This document shows positions 57,423 to 64,000 of a DNA stretch of 64,000 bases, piece by piece. The position numbers were made by a program, and so were the translations under genes. Every line of letters begins with the position of its first letter. Positions within the stretch are counted from its first letter, which is position 1. Location: positions 1 to 64,000 of the forward strand of contig JABANP010000221.1 in assembly GCA_013115135.1 (NCBI GenBank), read 5' to 3'. Below the pieces are notes generated by a model. That model made no database searches, was not told the origin of the DNA, and saw only the letters and a list, made by a program, of their open reading frames with translations. The DNA is from Perkinsus olseni (lineage: Eukaryota > Perkinsozoa > Perkinsida > Perkinsidae).

Positions 57423-57504
57423 CGACACCTGAGGGATTCGAACCCTCGCGGGCATAGCCCAACGGCTTAGCAGGCCGCCGCCTTAACCACTCGGCCAAAG
57501 TATC
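57423..57504 (-). tRNA. tRNA-Ser(GCT), unit 14
   Basis: Acceptor begins GATACTT (as in units 9 and 12), anticodon GCT normal. Confidence 0.9.
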
Positions 57505-57956
57505 TCAAACGCATTATGGTAGCACCAGCTGCTCAACTCATTTGAGCTTTCTGACTGAAAAAGGCGTTACTCGCTATACTATTCAGACACTGCCATGGCC
57601 AAAGTTAACGAGAGCCGCGGCCACTCGACCTCCCATGTATCTACCCGCTACTATCTATATCGTACAACGCAGGCAGGCTTCGAACGGCTGCTGGTAATTT
57701 ATCTACTCCCCATCCCTCGTACGACGCTACCTACCACCCACGAAAAACGCACTTACAGCAGGAATCAACATTGTGCGGGGTAGGAGGTGAATGGTCAATT
57801 GGTCAATCGATCAGGTGATGTAAAAAAACTTTTTTTGGTTTTTATATCAATTGCGGATCAACAAATCAATCAACCAGTTAACGAGTGATTGATTTCTCGC
57901 CTCCCAATGACGAAAACGTCCCGGCAATCGAGGAGGTTCACGAACTGCTCCTGGAT

Positions 57957-58030
57957 GCCCGATTAGTTCAGCTGGATAGAATGTCTGCCTACGGAGCAGA
58001 TGGTCGTAGGTTCGAATCCTGCATCGGGTA
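57957..58030 (+). tRNA. tRNA-Arg(ACG), unit 15
   Basis: Same as the reference copy. Confidence 0.95.
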
Positions 58031-58075
58031 GGCTTTCAGCTCTGGCCGACATAGCGATACCCCTCGAAACGATGA

Positions 58076-58157
58076 CGACACCTGAGGGATTCGAACCCTC
58101 GCGGGCATAGCCCAACGGCTTAGCAGGCCGCCGCCTTAACCACTCGGCCAAAGTATC
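58076..58157 (-). tRNA. tRNA-Ser(GCT), unit 15
   Basis: Acceptor GATACTT; otherwise consensus. Confidence 0.9.
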
Positions 58158-58609
58158 TCAAACGCATTATGGTAGCACCAGCTGCTCAACTCATTGGAGC
58201 TTTCTGACTGAAAAAGGCGTTACTCGCTATACTATTCAGAAACTGCCATGGCCAAAGTTAACGAGAGCCGCGGCCACTCGACCTCCCATGTATCTACCCG
58301 CTACTATCTATATCGTACAACGCAGGCAGGCTTCGAACGGCTGCTGGTAATTTATCTACTCCCCATCCCTCGTACGACGCTACCTACCACCCACGAAAAA
58401 CGCACTTACAGCAGGAATCACCATTGTGCGGGGTAGGAGGTGAATGGTCAATTGGTTAATCGATCAGGTGATGTAAAAAAACTTTTTTTGGTTTTTATAT
58501 CAATTGCGGATCAACAAATCAATCAACCAGTTAACGAGTGATTGATTTCTCGCCTCCCAATGACGAAAACGTCCCGGCAATCGAGGAGGTTCACGAACTG
58601 CCCCTGGAT

Positions 58610-58683
58610 GCCCGATTAGTTCAGCTTGATAGAATGTCTGCCTACGGAGCAGATGGTCGTAGGTTCGAATCATGCATCGGGTA
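58610..58683 (+). tRNA. tRNA-Arg(ACG), unit 16, T-stem variant
   Basis: T stem 3' strand reads CATGC instead of CCTGC; D loop GCTTGATA. Confidence 0.85.
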
Positions 58684-58728
58684 GGCTTTCAGCTCTGGCC
58701 GACATAGCGATACCCCTCGAAACGATGA

Positions 58729-58810
58729 CGACACCTGAGGGATTCGAACCCTCGCGGGCATAGCCCAACGGCTTAGCAGGCCGCCGCCTTAACCACTCGG
58801 CCAAAGTGTC
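58729..58810 (-). tRNA. tRNA-Ser(GCT), unit 16
   Basis: Consensus copy. Confidence 0.95.
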
Positions 58811-59262
58811 TCAAACACATCATGGTAGCACCAGCTGCTCAACTCATTGGAGCTTTCTGACTGAAAAAGGCGTTACTCGCTATACTATTCAGAAACTGCC
58901 TTGGCCAAAGTTAACGAGAGCCGCGGCCACTCGACCTCCCATGTATCTTCCCGCTACTATCTATATCGTACGACGCAGGCAGGCTTCGAACGGTTGCTGG
59001 TAATTTATCTACTCCCAATCCCTCGTACGACGCTACCTACCACCCACGAAAAACGCACTTACAGGAGGAATCAACATTGTGCGGGGTAGGAGGTGAATGG
59101 TCAATTGGTCAATCGATCAGGTGATGTAAAAAAACTTTTTTTGGTTTTTATATCAATTGCGGATCAACAAATCAATTAACCAGTCAACGAGTGATTGATT
59201 TCTCGCCTCCTAATGACGAAAACGTCCCGGCAATCGAGGAGGCTCACGAACTGCTCCTGGAT

Positions 59263-59336
59263 GGCCGATTAGTTCAGCTGGATAGAATGTCTGCCTACGG
59301 AGCAGATGGTCGTAGGTTCGAATCCTGCATCGGGTA
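59263..59336 (+). tRNA. tRNA-Arg(ACG), unit 17, acceptor variant
   Basis: Begins GGCCGAT: base 2 is G, breaking the second acceptor pair. Confidence 0.85.
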
Positions 59337-59381
59337 GGCTTTCAGCTCTGGCCGACATTGCGATACCCCTCGAAACGATGA

Positions 59382-59463
59382 CGACACCTGGGGGATTCGA
59401 ACCCTCGCGGGCATAGCCCAACGGCTTAGCAGACCGCCGCCTTAACCACTCGGCCAAAGTGTC
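59382..59463 (-). tRNA. tRNA-Ser(GCT), unit 17
   Basis: Stem base 31 is T (wobble with G39); one T-stem change. Anticodon intact. Confidence 0.88.
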
Positions 59464-59915
59464 TCAAACACATCATGGTAGCACCAGCTGCTCAACTCAT
59501 TGGAGCTTTCTGACTGAAAAAGGCGTTACTCGCTATACTATTCAGAAACTGCCTTGGCCAAAGTTAACGAGAGCCGCGGCCACTCGACCTCCCATGTATC
59601 TACCCGCTACTATCTATATCGTACAACGCAGACAGGCTTCGAACGGCTGCTGGTAATTTATCTACTCCCAATCCCTCGTACGACGCTACCTACCACCCAC
59701 GAAAAACGCACTTACAGCAGGAATCAACATTGTGCGGGGTAGGAGGTGAATGGTCAATTGGTCAATCGATCAGGTGATGTAAAAAAACTTTTTTTGGTTT
59801 TTATATCAATTGCGGATGAATAAATCAATTAACCAGTCAACGAGTGATTGATTTCACGACTCCCAATGACGAAAACGTCCCGGCAATGGAGGAGGTTCAC
59901 GAACTGCTCCTGGAT

Positions 59916-59989
59916 GCCCGATTAGTTCAGCTGGATAGAATGTCTGCCTACGGAGCAGATGGTCGTAGGTTCGAATCCTGCATCGGGTA
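59916..59989 (+). tRNA. tRNA-Arg(ACG), unit 18
   Basis: Gene as reference; the gap following it reads GCTTTACCC rather than GCTCTGGCC. Confidence 0.93.
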
Positions 59990-60034
59990 GGCTTTCAGCT
60001 TTACCCGACATAGCGATACCCCTCGAAACGATGA

Positions 60035-60117
60035 CGACACCTGAGGGATTCGAACCCTCGCGGGCAGAGTGTTTAAGGCTTAGCAGGCCGCCGCCTTAAA
60101 CACTCGGCCAAAGTGTC
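60035..60117 (-). tRNA. tRNA-Ser(GCT), unit 18, rewritten variable arm
   Basis: The variable arm no longer forms GGGC-TAT-GCCC. Its sequence (GAGTGTTTAAGG on the plus strand) is the inverse of the nearby CTTAAACACTC in the D arm. Anticodon GCT kept, but the class II arm is lost. Confidence 0.7.
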
Positions 60118-60568
60118 TCAAACACATTATGGTAGCACCAGCTGCTCAATTCATTGGAGCTTTCTGACTGAAAAAGGCGTTACTCGCTATACTATTCAGA
60201 AACTGCCTTGGCCAAAGTTAACGAGAGCCGCGGCCACTCGACCTCCCGTGAATCTACCCGCTACTATCTATATCGTACAACGCAGGCAGGCTTCGAACGG
60301 CTGCTGGTAATTTATCTACTCCCAATCCCTCGTACGGCGCTACCTACCACCCACGAAAAACGCACTTACAGCAGGAATCAACATTGTGCGGGGTAGGAGG
60401 TGAATGGTCAATTGGTCAATCGATCAGGTGATGTAAAAAACTTTTTTTGGTTTTTATATCAATTGCGGATCAACAAATCAATCAACCAGTTAACGAGTGA
60501 TTGATTTCTCGCCTCTCAATGACGAAAACGTCCCGGCAATCGAGGAGGTTCACGAACTGCTCCTGGAT

Positions 60569-60642
60569 GCCCGATTAGTTCAGCTGGATAGAATGTCTGC
60601 CTACGGAGCAGAAGATCGTAGGTTCGAATCCTGCATCGGGTA
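60569..60642 (+). tRNA. tRNA-Arg(ACG), unit 19
   Basis: Variable loop reads AGATC instead of TGGTC; stems intact. Confidence 0.9.
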
Positions 60643-60687
60643 GGCTTTCAGCTCTGGCCGACATAGCGATACCCCTCGAAACGATGA

Positions 60688-60772
60688 CGACACCTGAGGG
60701 ATTCGAACCCTCGCTGGCATAGCCCAACGGCTTAGCAGGCCGCCGCCGCCTTAACCACTCGGCCAAAGTGTC
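60688..60772 (-). tRNA. tRNA-Ser(GCT), unit 19, 3-nt expansion
   Basis: Plus strand has GCCGCCGCC where other units have GCCGCC, lengthening the D-to-anticodon junction by three bases. Probably a slippage product; folding is doubtful. Confidence 0.6.
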
Positions 60773-61224
60773 TCAAACACATTATGATAGCACCAGCTGC
60801 TCAACTCATTGGAGCTTTCTGACTGAAAAAGGCGTTACTCGCTATACTATTCAGAAACTGCCTTGGCCAAAGTTAACGAGAGCCGCGGCCACTCGACCTC
60901 CCATGTATCTACCCGCTACTATCTATATCGTACAACGCAGGCAGGCTTCGAACGGCTGCTGGTAATTTATCTACTCCCCATCCCTCGTACGACGCTACAT
61001 ACCACCCACGAAAAACGCACTTACAGCAGGAATCACCATTGTGCGGGGTAGGAGGTGAATGGTCAATTGGTCAATCGATCAGGTGATGTAAAAAAACTTT
61101 TTTTGGTTTTTATATCAATTGCGGATCAACAAATCAATCAACCAGTTAACGAGTGATTGATTTCTCGCCTCCCAATGACGAAAACGTCCCGGCAATCGAG
61201 GAGGTTCACGAACTGCTCCTGGAT

Positions 61225-61298
61225 GCCCGATTAGTTCAGCTTGATAGAATGTCTGCCTACGGAGCAGATGGTCGTAGGTTCGAATCCTGCATCGGGTA
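61225..61298 (+). tRNA. tRNA-Arg(ACG), unit 20
   Basis: D loop GCTTGATA, otherwise reference. Confidence 0.93.
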
Positions 61299-61343
61299 GG
61301 CTTTCAGCTCTGGCCGACAATGCGATACCCCTCGAAACGATGA

Positions 61344-61425
61344 CGACACCTGGGGGATTCGAACCCTCGCGGGCATAGCCCAACGGCTTAGCAGGCCGCC
61401 GCCTTAACCACTCGGCCAAAGTGTC
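61344..61425 (-). tRNA. tRNA-Ser(GCT), unit 20
   Basis: One T-stem change (GGGGG on the plus strand); otherwise consensus. Confidence 0.9.
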
Positions 61426-61877
61426 TCAAACACAATATGGTAGCACAAGTTGCTCAACTCATTGGAGCTTTCTGACTGAAAAAGGCGTTACTCGCTATAC
61501 TATTCAGAAACTGCCTTGGCCAAAGTTAACGAGAGCCGCGGCCACTCGACCTCCCATGTATCTACCCGCTACTATCTATATCGTACAACGCAGGCAGGCT
61601 TCGAACGGCTGCTGGTAATTTATCTACTCCCAATCCCTCGTACGACGCTACCTACCACCCACGAAAAACGCACTTACAGCAGGAATCAACATTGTGCGGG
61701 GTAGGAAGTGAATGGTCAATTGGTCAATCGATCAGGTGATGTAAAAAAACTTTTTTTGGTTTTTATATCAATTGCGGATCAACAAATCAATCAACCAGTT
61801 AACGAGTGATTGATTTCTCGACTCCCAATGACGAAAACGTCCCGGCAATCGAGGAGGTTCACGAACTGCTCCTGGAT

Positions 61878-61925
61878 GCCCGATTAGTTCAGCTGGATAG
61901 AATGTCTGCCTACGGAGCAGATGGT
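61878..61925 (+). pseudogene. truncated tRNA-Arg(ACG), unit 21
   Basis: Runs normally from the acceptor through the anticodon stem (GCAGATGGT), then jumps directly to ACGAGGACGACACC. The T arm, 3' acceptor strand and most of the 45-bp gap are deleted, so it cannot fold or be processed as a tRNA. Confidence 0.92.
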
Positions 61926-61932
61926 ACGAGGA

Positions 61933-62014
61933 CGACACCTGAGGGACTCGAACTCTCGCGGGCGTAGCCAAACGGCATAGCAGGCCGCCGCCTTAACCAC
62001 TCTGCCAAAGTGTC
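61933..62014 (-). tRNA. tRNA-Ser(GCT), unit 21, diverged
   Basis: T arm reads GAGAG-TTCGAGT-CCCTC (one mismatch and a changed loop), anticodon loop CTGCTAT, variable arm altered. The deletion that truncated the neighbouring tRNA-Arg ends just downstream. Confidence 0.65.
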
Positions 62015-62464
62015 ACAAACACATTATGATAGCACCAGCTGCTCAACTCATTGGAGCTTTCTGACTGAAAAAATGCGTTACTCGCTATACTATTCAAAAC
62101 TGCCTTGGCCAAAGTTCACGGGAGCCGCGGCCACTCGACCTCCCATGTATCTACCGCTACTATCTATATCGTACAACGCAGGCAGGCTTCGAACGGCTGC
62201 TGGTAATTTATCTACTCCCAATCCCTCGTACGACGCTACCTACCACCCACGAAAAACGCACTTACAGCAGGAATCAACATTGTGCGGGGTAGGAGGTGAA
62301 TGGTCAATTGGTCAATCGATCAGGTGATGTAAAAAAACTTTTTTTATTTTTATATCAATTGCGGATCAACAAATCAATCAACCAGTTAACGAGTGATTGA
62401 TTTCTCGCCTCCCAATGACGAAAACGTCCCGGCAATCGAGGAGGTTCACGAACTGCTCCTGGAT

Positions 62465-62538
62465 GCCCGATTAGTTCAGCTGGATAGAATGTCTGCCTAC
62501 GGAGCAATTGGTCGTAGGTTCGAATCCTGCATCGGGTA
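62465..62538 (+). tRNA. tRNA-Arg(ACG), unit 22, stem variant
   Basis: Anticodon stem 3' strand reads GCAAT instead of GCAGA, leaving two weak or broken pairs. Confidence 0.75.
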
Positions 62539-62583
62539 GGCTTTCAGCTCTGGCCGACATAGCGATACCCCTCGAAACGATGA

Positions 62584-62665
62584 CGACACCTGAGGGATTC
62601 GAACCCTTGCGGGCGTAGCTCAACGGCTTAGCAGGCCGCCGCCTTAACCACTCGGCCAAAGTGTC
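62584..62665 (-). tRNA. tRNA-Ser(GCT), unit 22
   Basis: T stem and variable arm each carry one change (CAAGGG side; GAGC for GGGC); anticodon intact. Confidence 0.8.
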
Positions 62666-62952
62666 TCAAACACATCATGGTAGCACCAGCTGCTCAACTC
62701 ATTGGAGCTTTCTGACTGAAAAAGGCGTTACTCGCTATACTATTCAGAAACTGCCTTGGCCAAAGTTCACGAGCCGCGGCCACTCGACCTCCCATGTATC
62801 TACCCGCTACTATCTATATCGTACAACGCAGGCAGGCTTCGAACGGCTGCTGGTAATTTATCTACTCTCAATCCCTCGTACGACGCTACCTACCACCCAC
62901 GAAAAACGCACTCACAGCAGGAATCAACATTGTGCGGGGGAGGAGGTGAATA

Positions 62953-63116
62953 GTTGTAGGGGGTCGTGAAAGTGTCCGCGTCGGCCCTAGCCCCTTCGTG
63001 ACACCGATCATTGCTGGCCTCACTACTCAGTGGAGTTTCTTGTTTTTCATGGGAGATTCGGCGCAACTTTCGATGCTGGTCTAATGACTCATGGCTCATC
63101 GGCCTCGATCCATTGA
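62953..63116. other. foreign segment interrupting the last partial repeat unit
   Basis: After GGAGGAGGTGAATA the repeat is replaced by about 165 bp beginning GTTGTAGGGGGTCGTG. It returns to repeat sequence at CAATCGATCAGGTGATG. I find no clear target-site duplication or terminal inverted repeat, and no second copy in the window. Confidence 0.7.
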
Positions 63117-63237
63117 GCAATCGATCAGGTGATGTATAAAAAAGTCATTATTTTGGTTTTTATATCAATTGCTGATCAATAGATTAATTACTTGACGAAT
63201 GATTGATTCCTTACCTCCCAATGACGAAAACGTCCAA

Positions 63238-64000
63238 GGACAGGAGTTCAGTGTACTCAAAAGTGCTCACGAGGTTTTCAAACACCCTTTATTCGCACGA
63301 AGTACTTGGATGCCCTCCACGGGGTTCGTAAGCTCTTAATGCTACATTGAAAACCAGTGCTTTTCCCGCTCTATCAATAACTGGTGCCCGATGAGGGTGA
63401 GGAAGTGAGAAGAGTTCTGAGCAGGGGATCGGCAACAACGTGTTGCCCACGGCAAAATAAGCTTCAAAAGCGACGTATTGGTGCATTTGGAGAATTGCGA
63501 GCACTATCACGTCGGTTCTTTTTGCAAGTATGAGCCGAGTCACATGAGGTGCCGCTATCCGTGAATATTTTTCTTCAGCTAGATTCACAAATCATAAAAA
63601 ATTGAGTCCCAGATAGGGGATACTTCGTAGAAGCCGTTGCCTTTCAACTTGTTCTCAATGTGAAGTTCACATGAAGGAAGTCCCAGCAGACGGTGTGGAA
63701 GCGCTGCATCCTATCAGTGAATCATCGAAATGAGCCGTTCGCTGTACTCCGAGGTCTGTCACGTAAGTAGCGTCCATTTTTCTCAGGCAACTCCGGAAAA
63801 CGAAGTTTTATTCGTTCATAAAGACCGTTTGGATTTGAAAGTTGAGTGGTCTACACATTTTGAAGTGTGGAATTTAGTGATATATAGATCAACCTTTTCA
63901 TCGACCGGCTCAGCGCTATAGAACGCGCGACGTTCAAGTTGGGCGTCCGAAGTATGCAAGTTTCTTAGGCAAGTCCGCTGCTATAGGGCATACGACCTTC
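63238..64000. other. right flank, no gene recognised
   Basis: Unique sequence beyond the array. A 99-codon minus-strand frame at 63289-63588 lacks an ATG near its start and shows no known motif. Confidence 0.5.

Larger units (their letters stand above)
48542..63237. repeat. tandem array of ~653-bp units, each with a tRNA-Arg/tRNA-Ser pair
   Basis: Successive tRNA-Arg starts are spaced 652-656 bp (587 bp for the deleted unit 21), giving 22 units. The unit order is tRNA-Arg (+), 45-bp gap, tRNA-Ser (-), then about 450 bp of spacer. The spacer contains A7-C-T7, direct repeats of TCAATTGGTCAATCGATC and a GGATCAACAAATCAATCAAC stretch. The left edge begins mid-spacer (CAGGCTTCGAACGGCTGCTGG at 48542). 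The right edge is a degenerate partial unit split by a foreign segment. Copies are nearly identical, pointing to recent amplification or ongoing homogenisation. Short open frames recur in every unit only because the units are identical; I see no sign they are translated. Confidence 0.97.

Noticed and set aside
49013..62969. Recurring 62-65-codon open frames in every repeat unit
   Set aside because: They recur only because the units are identical. They overlap tRNA genes or their antisense, occupy several frames and strands at once, and show no protein-like motif.
48542..63237. CRISPR array
   Set aside because: The repeats are 653 bp with no short spacers, and the genome is eukaryotic.
48542..63237. 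Spliced-leader, 5S rRNA or U6 genes in the repeat spacer
   Set aside because: I looked for the dinoflagellate/Perkinsus leader core, 5S internal boxes and the U6 ACAGAGA region by eye and saw none.

Overview
This is eukaryotic nuclear DNA. Genes lie on both strands, are intron-rich (mostly GT-AG introns of about 45-60 bases) and are closely packed, with intergenic gaps of roughly 0.1-1.4 kb. The gene set (PF16/SPAG6 flagellar protein, Paf1-complex CDC73, PPIL4-type cyclophilin, PP2C, USP, sterol methyltransferase, lineage-specific secreted proteins) points to a flagellate-stage protist. The compact introns, moderate GC content and secreted protein style suggest an alveolate such as Perkinsus. 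That placement is inference, not something the sequence proves.

Layout. 1-1180: no confident gene. 1184-3003 (+): PPIL4-like cyclophilin/RRM. 4005-8298 (-): tandemly duplicated secreted proteins with a six-Cys module. 9641-11475 (-): PP2C phosphatase. 11685-14017 (-): SPAG6/PF16. 14279-17465 (-): a charged coiled-coil protein, a possible small gene and a small secreted protein. 17868-20012 (+): protein with four RanBP2-type zinc fingers. 21324-22767 (+): acidic-tail protein. 23283-26716 (+): incompletely resolved membrane protein. 27024-28560 (+): CDC73. 29358-31144 (+): sterol C24-methyltransferase. 31811-34493 (-): C10-family protein, then a PDZ-like/C2H2 protein. 34837-37348 (+): ubiquitin-specific protease. 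37725-40158 (+): J-domain protein. 41276-43975 (+): nucleotide-sugar/triose-phosphate-type transporter. 44113-46295 (+): SPRY-like protein. 46772-47829 (+): unrecognised gene.

From about 48542 to 63237 the window is a tandem array of 22 units of about 653 bp. Each unit carries tRNA-Arg(ACG) on the plus strand and tRNA-Ser(GCT) on the minus strand, tail to tail with 45 bp between them. This is the most striking element. Several units have changed anticodons, including two Ser-type tRNAs with a Gly anticodon (GCC), one Ser-type tRNA with ACT and one tRNA-Arg with TCG. The right end is decaying: one tRNA-Arg is truncated and a foreign segment of about 165 bp interrupts the last partial unit.

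Exon structures were inferred by eye from splice sites, reading-frame continuity and remembered family motifs. No alignment or transcript evidence was available. The genes do not form an operon or a pathway; they are a normal mixed eukaryotic neighbourhood.
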